Source of the DNA: an uncultured Coriobacteriales bacterium
Lineage (GTDB): Bacteria > Actinomycetota > Coriobacteriia > Coriobacteriales > QAMH01
DNA: 31,320 nt
NCBI GenBank assembly: GCA_934646835.1
Contig: CAKUES010000021.1
Span: forward strand, 1-31,320
Direction: 5' to 3'
Below, in pieces: positions 15,119 through 22,685 of the stretch (the first letter of the stretch is position 1; the number at the start of each line of letters is the position of its first letter). The position numbers and the translations under genes were made by a program. A model generated the notes under the pieces. The model had not been told where the DNA came from and searched no databases. It was given only the letters and a program-made list of their open reading frames with translations.

Positions 15119-15327
15119 GAGGACCGACTGGGGATTGCAGACCCCTGCGGTTTTGTGGCTGGGACGTTGGACAAGTGCCTTTGCGAGCACTGAGCGGTGG
15201 CCAGGCGTGTTGTCCGTAGGGGACGGACGTAAAGCGCCTCTCACGGTAGAGTCAGCTGCTTTGATTACCGTGTACTCGGCCTCGAACGCGCAACGGGATT
15301 CAGCGACCCGTTGCGCGTTCTTTTTTT
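15119..15327 (+). ncRNA. candidate structured non-coding RNA, family not recognised
   Basis: No plus-strand gene ends nearby, yet a strong plus-oriented terminator stands at 15284-15327. Upstream the sequence folds by eye into a multibranch: a closing stem GAGG-A-CCGA (15119-15127) with TCGGCCTC (15276-15283) encloses four hairpins. These are GGGG/CCCC (15130-15145), AGTGC/GCACT (15174-15191), AGGCG/CGCCT with inner GTCCG/CGGAC (15203-15239), and CACGGTA/TACCGTG (15242-15272). A TTGACA at 15043-15048 could be a -35, but no good -10 follows. It does not match riboswitch, tmRNA, RNase P or SRP signatures that I can check. The stretch 14934-15118 holds nothing else that I can name. Confidence 0.5.
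15284..15327 (+). terminator. strong intrinsic terminator, plus strand
   Basis: A 14-bp perfect stem (GAACGCGCAACGGG, 15284-15297; complement 15307-15320) with a 9-nt loop, followed by seven T. On the minus strand no T tract follows, so it is one-directional and implies a plus-strand transcript. Confidence 0.9.
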
Positions 15328-15387
15328 GCAGGCACAATTGCCGCCGGTATCGCCGCAGCCATGTGTGCAGTGCCAATCTGCCCATCA

Positions 15388-15663
15388 TCATCTCTCGTCC
15401 AGCACCTCCACGATACCCTCGACGAACCAACGCGGGTTCTCAAAGAAGAGGAAGGTCCTCGTCGAGCCTATCTCCACGCTATAGCGCAGTCCGACGGCCC
15501 CGGTGTGGCGTCCGGCCGCCCTCCTGCGATCGAGCACGCGGTCGACGCGGAAGGTCCTGCCGTCTTTGTAGGTGACGAACATGGGCTCGCACGTGCCATC
15601 CTTCTTGTGCAGTGCGATAACCTCCACGTACACCTTCTGCCGAACCTCTCCGCTCTTGCCCAT
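15388..15663 (-). CDS. small conserved protein of unknown function
   Basis: 91 residues: MGKSGEVRQKVYVEV, then FVTYKDGRTFRVDRVLDRRR, AVGLRYSVEIGSTRTFLF, and RWFVEGIVEV. It resembles small proteins of about 90 residues known from Clostridia and Actinobacteria with the ending RYxxxIxGxxTxLFxExxRWFVE. From memory these often neighbour Y-family DNA polymerase genes, but no such gene is here. All-beta, soluble, function unknown. ATG 15663 is chosen because AAGGAGG lies 8 nt upstream; ATG 15669 would be only 2 nt from it. A LexA-box consensus lies 153 bp upstream. Confidence 0.75.
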   Translation of the reverse strand: MGKSGEVRQKVYVEVIALHKKDGTCEPMFVTYKDGRTFRVDRVLDRRRAAGRHTGAVGLRYSVEIGSTRTFLFFENPRWFVEGIVEVLDER

Positions 15664-15710
15664 GCTCATCACCTCCTTCTTGGGGAAACGCTGATTGATG
15701 CAAGGTTTAA

Positions 15711-15764
15711 GGGGAGGGACAGGGTCCCTCCCCTACGTGATCAGCGGTTTTGTCAATCGCACGC
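15711..15764 (-). repeat. head A repeat with GTGCGATTGACAAAACCGC module, inverted orientation
   Basis: Read on the minus strand: GTGCGATTGACAAAACCGC, TGATCACGTA and the complete head A. It is the cleanest single copy of the 42-bp array unit. It lies between the small gene and its putative upstream control region. Confidence 0.75.
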
Positions 15765-15815
15765 AGCGGGGACTTGCTCTAGTCAGCGTTTTCCTGGCTG
15801 CTTGCCGATTAATCG

Positions 15816-15829
15816 CGAACGCATGTTCG
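15816..15829. promoter_or_regulatory. consensus LexA (SOS) box
   Basis: CGAACGCATGTTCG fits the Gram-positive/actinobacterial LexA consensus CGAACRNRYGTTCG at every position. It lies between the minus-strand small gene (start 15663) and the plus-strand mutT-like gene (start 15999) and could serve either. Confidence 0.6.
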
Positions 15830-15998
15830 CATGATAGGCAGGGGGTGTGACACAGCTTCCCGCGCGCAGGTTTTGCGTGCGTGATCTGGCCCTCGCGCCG
15901 GCTTCGGGCTAGAATCGAAGGCTGTGCCGTGTGCGCCCGGGCTTGCGCCTGGCCACGCGCGCCTCAGCTTCAGACCCAAAACCTCGAGGAGCCAGCCG

Positions 15999-16394
15999 AT
16001 GAAGACCGTTGATGTTGTTGCCGCCGTTATCAAGCGCGAAGACGCGATACTCGCCACCCAGCGTGGCTACGGCGACTTCAAAGGCGGTTGGGAGTTCCCC
16101 GGCGGCAAGGTCGAGGCCGGGGAGACCCCAGAGCAGGCCATCATCCGCGAGATCCACGAGGAGCTCGAGGCCATCATCGAGGTCGACAGCTACCTCACGA
16201 CGGTCGAGTACGACTACCCCAGCTTCCATCTGAGCATGCGCTGCTATGTCTGCCACGTCGCCCAGGGCCATCTCGAGCTGCTCGAGCACAGCGCTGCCAA
16301 GTGGCTCACCGCCTCTGAGCTCGACTCCGTCGACTGGCTGCCCGCCGATGTCGCCGTCGTCGACGCCATCAAGGCCCAAGGCGTCCTCGCGTAG
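15999..16394 (+). CDS. MutT-like Nudix hydrolase ((deoxy)nucleoside triphosphate pyrophosphohydrolase)
   Basis: 131 residues. The Nudix box is complete in its metal-binding residues: GGKVEAGETPEQAIIREIHE followed by EL, then E where many members have G. The fold begins KTVDVVAAVIKREDAILATQ, as in MutT/NudG proteins that remove 8-oxo-dGTP or modified CTP; the C-terminal WLTASELDSVDWLPAD is the usual end of this subfamily. Soluble. ATG 15999 is chosen because GAGGAG lies 8 nt upstream, and an ORF extension to 15924 lacks conservation. A TAGAAT -10-like hexamer is at 15910-15915. A role in nucleotide-pool sanitation suits the LexA box upstream. Confidence 0.85.
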   Translation: MKTVDVVAAVIKREDAILATQRGYGDFKGGWEFPGGKVEAGETPEQAIIREIHEELEAIIEVDSYLTTVEYDYPSFHLSMRCYVCHVAQGHLELLEHSAAKWLTASELDSVDWLPADVAVVDAIKAQGVLA

Positions 16395-16503
16395 CGGCAT
16401 CGCCTGCTGGCGGCGGCCTCGCCCAGACATTGCCTGTTGCCGTACGTGACCTTTTTGCAACATGACGTATAATCTCCCCTAGCTAAAAACGAGGAGAGGA
16501 GAC

Positions 16504-17349
16504 ATGATGGACGACGGTGGCCCGTGTAGTTGCCTGACACCTAAGGAGCTGCGCACGCTCTCGGGAACGGTGCGCTATTGGATTTCACCCCACCGGGAAG
16601 ACGCCCCGTATCTGGTGTTCCTCCCCGGTCTTACCGCCGATCATCGCCTTTTCGAAGCGCAAATAGCCTACTTCGCCAGCAAAGCAAACTGCTTTGTCTG
16701 GGATCCTCCGTCCCATGGCGCATCCAGGCCCTACGACCTCGTATGGTCGCTCGATGACAAATCCTACCTGTTGCATGAGATCCTCGCCGAGGAGGGTTTT
16801 GCCTACCCGATCCTTATTGGCCAGTCCATGGGCGGCTTCCTTGCACAGGTCTACATGGAGATCTTCCCCGGCGAGGTCTCGGGCTTTGTCGCCATCGACT
16901 CCGCCCCGCTCAAGATGAAGTACTACGCGGATTGGGAGCTCTCGTTCTTGCGCCATACCCGCGCGCTGTACGCGCCCATTCCCTGGCGCTTCTTGCTCAA
17001 CATGGGCTCGACCGGCGTCTCGGAGACCGAGCACGGCCGTGCGCTCATGCGTGACATGATGTCTTCCTTCACCAAAGACGACTACGTCGACCTTGTCTCC
17101 CATGGTTACAAGGCAATCGCCACCGCCATCGAGTCCGAGCGCCGCTTCAAGGTTTGCTGCCCCGCGATCATCATCTGCGGGACAAGGGATGCCGCCGGTT
17201 TCACCAAACGCCTCAGTCGCCGCTGGTCGCAAAAGACCAATATCCCCCTGCACTGGATCGAAGGAGCCGGCCACAATGCCAACGTCGACTGCCCCGATGC
17301 GGTCAACGCGGCAATCGACAGCTTCCTCGACGGGCTGGAAGAGGAGTAG
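16504..17349 (+). CDS. alpha/beta-hydrolase fold protein
   Basis: 281 residues. The nucleophile elbow is IGQSMGG (Ser near 116), the acid is likely the Asp in CGTRDAAG, and the His is in GAGHNANVDCPD, so the catalytic triad is complete. FLPGLTADHRLFE carries the oxyanion-hole region. The substrate cannot be told; esterase or lipase-like activity is the default. There is no signal peptide, so it is cytoplasmic. It starts at ATG 16504 after GAGGAGAGGAG, 109 bp behind the mutT-like gene, and probably has its own promoter. Its 3' end meets the first of three structured repeats. Confidence 0.82.
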   Translation: MMDDGGPCSCLTPKELRTLSGTVRYWISPHREDAPYLVFLPGLTADHRLFEAQIAYFASKANCFVWDPPSHGASRPYDLVWSLDDKSYLLHEILAEEGFAYPILIGQSMGGFLAQVYMEIFPGEVSGFVAIDSAPLKMKYYADWELSFLRHTRALYAPIPWRFLLNMGSTGVSETEHGRALMRDMMSSFTKDDYVDLVSHGYKAIATAIESERRFKVCCPAIIICGTRDAAGFTKRLSRRWSQKTNIPLHWIEGAGHNANVDCPDAVNAAIDSFLDGLEEE

Positions 17350-17373
17350 GGTCGCCTTTCCACCGCCTGGTGA

Positions 17374-17519
17374 CGAAAAAGCCACGAAGTGAGCCTATAA
17401 TTCGCTGCAGCTCAAGTAGGCAGGAAGCCCGCAGGCCTGTGACCTGCGGGTTTCCGTTTTTGGAGGGGGTCTCTAATCGGTCTTGTTCAATCTATAGGCT
17501 CACTTCGCGGGACTTTTCG
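17374..17519. repeat. structured tandem element, copy 1 of 3
   Basis: Outer stem CGAAGTGAGCCTATA (17385-17399) with its perfect complement at 17493-17507, flanked outside by CGAAAAA and CTTTTCG. Inside is a conserved core: AGTAG (17415-17419), then a hairpin CCCGCAGG-CCTGTGA-CCTGCGGG followed by TTTCCGTTTTT. It lies directly 3' of the hydrolase gene and could act as a terminator in both directions. Confidence 0.75.
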
Positions 17520-17625
17520 ATACAAGGCGTTGGAGAGGAGTCTTTTGAGTTAATCAATCGGGGGCCCGCTTGTCTTTACGCTCGCATTGAGCCGATTCTG
17601 GCTAAAAGACATTTAAACGGACGAC

Positions 17626-17784
17626 CTATGTTGAAAAACGGCGCGAAGTGAGCGGCAAAACGGGGCGAGGGTAAGTAGACTTGGCAGCTGCATGCCTCTG
17701 ACCAGCGGATTTAAAAGCAGCATCATCCTTTCTACTCACACGGTCTTGGTTTTGCCGCTCACTTCGCAGGGTTTTTCAGCATAG
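17626..17784. repeat. structured tandem element, copy 2 of 3
   Basis: Outer stem GCGAAGTGAGCGGCAAAAC (17643-17661) with its perfect complement at 17749-17767. Further out, TGAAAAAC pairs with GTTTTTCA and CTATG with CATAG. The core repeats the pattern AGTAG...GCATGCCTCTGACCAGCGG...TTT at the same distance from the stem as in copies 1 and 3. Confidence 0.75.
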
Positions 17785-17889
17785 AGTCTGGGGGAGGGGC
17801 AACGGAGGGGATTTCTAAGCGTGTTGGGCAGGTGAGATGGGTTCATTGGCTGTGCCTTAGCTGTTCAAAAGACTTCAACAGGTGATATA

Positions 17890-18042
17890 TGTCAAAAACG
17901 ATGCCGAAGTGAGTAACCTTCAGGTGATTTTGCTAGTAGCCTCTTGCCGCGTAGGCTCCTGACCTGCGTTTTTGCAATGCATCATTTGGCAGCTACCTTG
18001 CAAATCCCAATCAGGTTACTCACTTCGGCATCGTTTTTGACA
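17890..18042. repeat. structured tandem element, copy 3 of 3
   Basis: The outer stem is 30 bp and perfect (17890-17919 with 18013-18042). It contains TGTCAAAAACG and GCCGAAGTGAG. The core is AGTAG...CGTAGGCTCCTGACCTGCG...TTTTTG. It lies 32 bp from the stop of the minus-strand DMT transporter gene. The three copies repeat with a period of about 257 bp across an otherwise gene-free stretch (17350-18074). Confidence 0.8.
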
Positions 18043-18074
18043 CGCATCGTCAATTGAATTGACGAGACGGTCCC

Positions 18075-19022
18075 TCAGACCTTCGCCTCGCCTGCTTCGA
18101 TGCCTGCCTCTGCAGGTGTCACGTCCTCGCGCTCGCTCACGCCCAACGCGACGATGGTGGCGAGCACGATGAATATGCCCACACCGCTGGCAGTGTTGAT
18201 GACATCCCCAAAGAACGCCACGCCAAGCAGGCTTCCCACGATGAGTTCCGTCGTCCCAAAGACGGGGACGAGGTTGATCTCTGTGATGAGCTCCACGCCG
18301 CGGTAGTAGAGCAGGTAAGCGAGCACGGAGGGCAGCGCAGCAAGCAGGACGGCGGCAATGATCATCTGGGGGTCGAGCAGCAGCTCGACCTCGGTCCAGG
18401 GATGGGCGAAGGGAAGCGTCGCGATCGACGCGAACAGGAAGCTGTAGAGGTTGAGGGTGTAGGGATCCCCGTCATCGCCGGCCAGGCGCGCGAAGACAGG
18501 GGTCAGCGAGTAGCAGACGCCCGAGAGCAGACCGCACAGCACGCCGATGATGCTCGAGGTGTCGAGCATCTTGCCGCCCGTCGCCACCAGCATGCAGCCC
18601 AGTACGCACAAGGTGTAGAGGATGCCGCGTCGCAAGGTCACCTTTTCTTTGAAGACGATGACGCTAGCTACGGCACCAAAAGCGGGGGCGGTGTTAAGGA
18701 GCACCACAGCAGTGGTGACGCCGGAGAGCATGATCGAGGTGTTGTACGCGGTGGTGAGGAGCGCAAAGCCCACAAGCCCGAGCCCGATGCAGGCCAAGAG
18801 GCTGCGACGGCCGATCTTGAGGGCGCGCGGTCCCTTGAACACGAGGACCACGACGAGCATCATCGCAAACGAGAGCGCCATGCGCAGAAACGCCGTGAGC
18901 ATGACCGAGCTGCCAAGTGCTCCCATGACCTTGACCAAAGGCCCGATCAAGCCCCAGAGGATGCCGGCGAGAAAGACCAGCATGAAGCCTTTGACCTGGC
19001 GGTTCACGCGCGGGCTATGCAT
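18075..19022 (-). CDS. EamA/DMT-family transporter
   Basis: 315 residues with about ten hydrophobic segments arranged as two EamA repeats (start FMLVFLAGILWGLIGPLVKV; second repeat from IGVLCGLLSGVCYSLTPVFA). The C-terminal repeat has LAYLLYYRGVELI and EPVFG-like VPVFGTTELIVGSLLG, typical of drug/metabolite exporters. Location is the inner membrane; the substrate is unknown. The ATG at 19022 overlaps the radical SAM stop by 8 nt (GCAGATGCATAG), so translation is probably coupled. The tail is acidic (PAEAGIEAGEAKV). The 3' end faces the tandem structured elements. Confidence 0.85.
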   Translation of the reverse strand: MHSPRVNRQVKGFMLVFLAGILWGLIGPLVKVMGALGSSVMLTAFLRMALSFAMMLVVVLVFKGPRALKIGRRSLLACIGLGLVGFALLTTAYNTSIMLSGVTTAVVLLNTAPAFGAVASVIVFKEKVTLRRGILYTLCVLGCMLVATGGKMLDTSSIIGVLCGLLSGVCYSLTPVFARLAGDDGDPYTLNLYSFLFASIATLPFAHPWTEVELLLDPQMIIAAVLLAALPSVLAYLLYYRGVELITEINLVPVFGTTELIVGSLLGVAFFGDVINTASGVGIFIVLATIVALGVSEREDVTPAEAGIEAGEAKV

Positions 19023-19653
19023 CTGCGAAGGCCCTGATACGGTAGCGCACTCCCAACTCGTCGCAGATCTTCTGGCATTGGGCCTCGTCCTCGTGGCTGA
19101 TGGTCGTGTCGACGGTGGTCAGCACGACGTTGGGGACGTAGGCGCTCACCTCGCGCGTGAAGTCGAGCATCGCGTCGAAAGCCGCCTCGCCAAACCTGCT
19201 GTGGACGACGGCCTGGTAGCGCTGCGCCGTGGGCGCGTTGAGGCTGATGGAGACCGTGTCGACGAGGCCAGCGAGCTCCGGGCAGATGTCGCGCTCGTTG
19301 ATGAGGCAGCCTTGGCCGTTGGTATTGATGCGCACGGGCAGCTGGTAGCGGCGCTTGACCTCTGCCGCGACCTGCTTGAGGACCTCGAGCGCGCAGGTGG
19401 GCTCGCCGTAGCCGCAGAAGACGACTTCCTCGTAGAGGCTCATGTCCTGCTCGTCGAAAGCTGCCATGACCTCCTCGAAGCTCGGCTCGTGGTCGAGCCA
19501 CAAGACGTTGTCGTCGCCGTTGCCGTCGGCGCCGACGCCGGTTGCCATCTGGCGGATGCAGAAGTCGCATGCGCAGCTGCAGCGGTTGGTCAGGTTGACG
19601 TAGAGCCCCTTGTAAACGGGGTAGACGATGGTTTCTGCGGTGGTTTTCGACAT
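19015..19653 (-). CDS. TatD-linked radical SAM protein
   Basis: 212 residues. The cluster motif is NRCSCACDFC, giving CxxxCxxC for the 4Fe-4S cluster that binds S-adenosylmethionine. The motif is followed by the usual FCGYGEPT (GGE-like), RINTNGQG and SISLNAP strands of a partial TIM barrel. Size and the YPVYKGLYVNLTNRC start fit the TatD-associated radical SAM family, in which some members are fused to TatD; here there is no TatD domain or neighbour. The reaction is unknown. It is first in a two-gene unit with the DMT transporter. Confidence 0.82.
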   Translation of the reverse strand: MSKTTAETIVYPVYKGLYVNLTNRCSCACDFCIRQMATGVGADGNGDDNVLWLDHEPSFEEVMAAFDEQDMSLYEEVVFCGYGEPTCALEVLKQVAAEVKRRYQLPVRINTNGQGCLINERDICPELAGLVDTVSISLNAPTAQRYQAVVHSRFGEAAFDAMLDFTREVSAYVPNVVLTTVDTTISHEDEAQCQKICDELGVRYRIRAFADA

Positions 19654-19782
19654 GGGCGCCCTCTTCGCGTTTTGCAGCTGTCGTTTGGATTATTGCGACT
19701 ATATCACTCGGATATTGCGCTCAGGTTAGGGCCGGCAGGGCGCTCCGCCATCGGTTTGCCGTGCCCCCGTCGGCAGGGCATT

Positions 19783-19889
19783 CGTGACACACTTTGTGCC
19801 AGTGACAATGTGTGTCATGCCATAGAGTCGCAGGAAATCCCCAAGTCTTCTGCATGACACACATTGTCACTGGCACAAAGTGTGTCACG
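19783..19889. repeat. 38-bp perfect inverted repeat with 31-nt spacer (7-N19-7 arms)
   Basis: Arms 19783-19820 and 19852-19889 are exact reverse complements. Each contains TGACACA-N19-TGTGTCA with the core TGTGCCAGTGACA. The spacer is related to that of 24373-24404 (CATAG, GTCG, TCTCC/CCCC, AGTCT). It lies 55 bp beyond the stop of the EAL gene. The rest of 19654-19944 shows no gene. Confidence 0.88.
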
Positions 19890-19944
19890 ACGGCAGCTTT
19901 GGGATAACGTTCGACCGCAGGCGAGTATGTCATCGCATCTCCCC

Positions 19945-22425
19945 CTAGACTGTGCTCCAGTCGATGGAATCCGCGTCGAGCAGGCGCTCGAAGTCCTCTT
20001 GTGGCAGGGGCCTGCTGAAGTAATAGCCCTGGATGCAATCGCAGTCGCAGTCCACCAGGAAGTCGAGTTGTTCTTGCGTCTCGACGCCTTCGGCCACCGT
20101 CTTGAGGCCCAGGGCATGCGCCATGGCCACGATCGAGCGCAGCAACGCATCGCTTTTGGGGCTCTCGCCAATCGCCCTCGTGAAGCCCATGTCGATCTTG
20201 ATAACGGAGAACTCGAAATCGCGCACGGTGCTGACGGAAGACGCGCCGGTGCCAAAATCGTCGAGCAAGACGGGCACGCCCAGGTCCATGAGCTCTGCCA
20301 AGACCTTGCTCTGCGACTCCGTGAAGGCCACGTAGGAGGATTCCGTCAGTTCTTTGCGCAGGTAGGATGTGGGGACGCTCGCATTCGCGGTGTCGGCGAG
20401 CAGGGCGGCTATCATCTCCTTGTCGTAGAAGTCCATGCGCGACAGGTTGGTGGATACCGGCACGATGTGCCGGCCGCTTGCATGGCGCTTCTCGAGCATG
20501 CGCTGTACGGAGCGCGCGATCAGCAAGTCGACTTGGGAGATCTGCCCGCTCTTCTCGAGTGCGGGGATGAAGCTGCCGGGAGAGATCATGCCCAGCTCCG
20601 CGCTCTTCCAGCGCACCAGCGCCTCCGCGCTCACGAGCCCGTGCGTCCTGGCGTCGACGATGGGCTGGTAGTAGGGGATGAACTCCTCGGCCTCGATCGC
20701 GGCGTCGATGTGGTTGAGCAGGCGCTCGTGCTCGAGGTAGGAGCCGAACATATCGGTGTTGAAGACCGCGTAGGGCGTGGCAAACTCGTTTTGGATCGAG
20801 CCCAGTGCGGCGGCAGCGTAGTCGCACATCGAGGTCACGTTGAGTGCACGGTCATGGATGTTGTAGATGCCGCAGCGGGCGCGGATGTCGAGGGTCTTGT
20901 TGCCCTCGAGTCTCATCGAGTAGCCCAAGGCGTCCTTGATAGCAGCGTCGGTCAAAGGCTCGCGCCTAACGAGGCAGAAAAACGAGTCGCCTTCCGTGCG
21001 TGCCACTATGTATGGCTTGAGGGGAGACTCCTCTAGGTGCTTGGCAAACTGGCGCAGGACTGCGTCGCCGTTCTCGCGGCCAAAGAGGTCGTTGACGGCC
21101 TTGAAGCCGCGGATGTTGATGCAGAGTATGGACAGCGGGATGTCGATTTGCCTCCTCGACGCAAGGTACATGCTCACGGCGTTCTCGAAGCCGCTGCGGT
21201 TCAGGCCGCCGGTGAGGTTGTCGGTCTCGCTTGACCTCGTGCAGTCCTCGACCGCAAGGATGATGTCCTCGTGTGAGTCGTCGAGGTAGCGGTAGGAGTA
21301 GCGGCTTCTCTTGCCGGCTGCGGTTTTGGAGCGCACGACGAAGAAAAACACCTCTTTGTCCTCAAGCTCGCGGACCACGTTGTCGAAGGCGGCGTTTTCG
21401 AGGAAGAAGGCACTGTCTTGCTCGAGGATGACGGTCTCCGCTCCGCGTTCGAGGCAGTCTTGGTAATCGCAATTGTCGTAGCGCTTGGAAAACGCCGCGA
21501 AAGCGTCGTTGTCGATGGCGTTGTAGGTCTTGAAGATGTGCGTGCGCCTGTTGATAACGCCGATGCCGTCGTATGCGCTCTCGTAGAGCAGTGCTTCCAT
21601 GCGCTGCCCGATGTAGGCGCGCGAGACGTCGACGGAGTAGATGATCGCCTCAAGGTCGCCGGTGATGGGGTTGTTTGTGATACCAACGGTGGTGGCGAGC
21701 TTGAGGCGCTTGCCGTCGCCGGCGATGTAGTCGTGCTCGAGGGCAACGGTGTCTTGTCCCGCCTCGTGGGATTGCAGCAGGCTCTCGCGGTTGAAGAGCT
21801 CGATGGCGCGGGAGCGCGCCTCCTCTTGCGGGATGAGCTCGAAGAGCCTGGCGATCATATTGTCGATGCTTCCGTCGAGCTCGAAGCGCGACAGGTAGCG
21901 CTCCGTGTCCTCGCTCGCGCGGAAGCTGTCGTCGTCGAGGTCGAGGTGGATGTAGAAGACGATGTCGTCGGATATGCGCTTGATCGTGTCCATGTAGCGC
22001 ATGTTGGCGTCGCGCAGCTGCGCAGAGACGGCGCGCTGCTTGCGGGTGAGCGCGATGGTGTTGCGCACGCGGCGCTGGACGACGTTGGCGTCGAAGGGAC
22101 GGGGGATGTAGTCCGTCGCGCCCAGGCTGAAGGCGAGGTCCATGAAGTCCGTGGCGTTTTCCGCGGAGATCATGATGACGGGGGTGTCCTCCGTCAGGTT
22201 CTTCTCGTGCATGAACTTGAGCACGCCAAAGCCGTCGATGATGGGCATGTTGATGTCGAGGAGCAGCAGGTCGTACGGTTTAGGGGCGGCCATGATGAGC
22301 TCGATGGCCTCCTGGCCGTTTTCAGCCTCCGAGATAAAGATGTTGTCGTCTTCGAGCATTGCCTTGAGCAACTCGCGGTTGAGCTCCGCGTCGTCGACTA
22401 TGAGGATGTGAGTGGCTTCAACCAT
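19945..22425 (-). CDS. response regulator with degenerate GGDEF and EAL phosphodiesterase domains
   Basis: 826 residues in the order receiver (1-125), a PAS-like middle (about 140-410), GGDEF (about 415-560) and EAL (about 565-815). The receiver has D11/D12, phosphoacceptor D57 and S87, but the conserved Lys is R109 (YIPRPF). The GGDEF motif has decayed to EGDSF near 478, so no cyclase activity is expected. The EAL domain keeps its catalytic set: EALVRW, NLSR, ELTES, DDFGTG, KID, EGVET and QGYYFSRP. Probable function is c-di-GMP hydrolysis controlled by phosphorylation and perhaps GTP binding. ATG 22425 has GAGGAAAT upstream. No histidine kinase is adjacent. Confidence 0.9.
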   Translation of the reverse strand: MVEATHILIVDDAELNRELLKAMLEDDNIFISEAENGQEAIELIMAAPKPYDLLLLDINMPIIDGFGVLKFMHEKNLTEDTPVIMISAENATDFMDLAFSLGATDYIPRPFDANVVQRRVRNTIALTRKQRAVSAQLRDANMRYMDTIKRISDDIVFYIHLDLDDDSFRASEDTERYLSRFELDGSIDNMIARLFELIPQEEARSRAIELFNRESLLQSHEAGQDTVALEHDYIAGDGKRLKLATTVGITNNPITGDLEAIIYSVDVSRAYIGQRMEALLYESAYDGIGVINRRTHIFKTYNAIDNDAFAAFSKRYDNCDYQDCLERGAETVILEQDSAFFLENAAFDNVVRELEDKEVFFFVVRSKTAAGKRSRYSYRYLDDSHEDIILAVEDCTRSSETDNLTGGLNRSGFENAVSMYLASRRQIDIPLSILCINIRGFKAVNDLFGRENGDAVLRQFAKHLEESPLKPYIVARTEGDSFFCLVRREPLTDAAIKDALGYSMRLEGNKTLDIRARCGIYNIHDRALNVTSMCDYAAAALGSIQNEFATPYAVFNTDMFGSYLEHERLLNHIDAAIEAEEFIPYYQPIVDARTHGLVSAEALVRWKSAELGMISPGSFIPALEKSGQISQVDLLIARSVQRMLEKRHASGRHIVPVSTNLSRMDFYDKEMIAALLADTANASVPTSYLRKELTESSYVAFTESQSKVLAELMDLGVPVLLDDFGTGASSVSTVRDFEFSVIKIDMGFTRAIGESPKSDALLRSIVAMAHALGLKTVAEGVETQEQLDFLVDCDCDCIQGYYFSRPLPQEDFERLLDADSIDWSTV

Positions 22426-22577
22426 GCAGGGATTTCCTCGTAGTAATAAGTGCCAATCATTGACTCAAATGATGAGCCTATCACTCGTCTCATGATAACG
22501 TATAGGGTAGCGTGACATGCGTTAAAGCGCCATTAATCTTCGTCGAAGCAAGCCTTCTGCTTGGAGCCGGCATCCAA

Positions 22578-22598
22578 CTTGTCACTGGTACATATTGG
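22578..22598 (-). repeat. solo fragment of the ACCAGTGACA repeat family
   Basis: The reverse complement reads CCAATATGTACCAGTGACAA, one base different from 49-68. It has no partner arm and sits between the EAL gene promoter region and the terC leader. Confidence 0.45.
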
Positions 22599-22672
22599 GT
22601 GCTCGCGTGCTTCCTGCTCAACCGCCGCTAAACTGTCATCTTTCCGTTGGCTGACTTGCGCCGGCGCGTGTG

Positions 22673-22678
22673 TACAAT
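22673..22678 (+). promoter_or_regulatory. -10 of the terC-mntP leader
   Basis: TACAAT preceded by GTGTG, with the transcript predicted to start about 7 nt later, right at the riboswitch. No convincing -35 was found at 17 bp. Confidence 0.45.
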
Positions 22679-22685
22679 AACCAAG

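Noticed and set aside
15203..15239. Resemblance of the GGACGTAAAGC stretch to the c-di-GMP-I riboswitch core
   Set aside because: The matching upstream half of the aptamer is not found, and no gene follows in sense that could be regulated.
15135..15575. Plus-strand ORF over the ncRNA candidate
   Set aside because: It crosses the strong terminator at 15284-15327 and runs antisense to the small conserved gene; no RBS.
17890..18042. MITE with 30-bp terminal inverted repeats
   Set aside because: No target-site duplication is seen around any of the three copies, and the internal core is conserved while the terminal repeats differ, the opposite of a MITE family.
19864..21036. 390-codon plus-strand ORF, and a similar one at 21418-22443
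   Set aside because: Antisense to the receiver-GGDEF-EAL gene, whose catalytic motifs are unmistakable.
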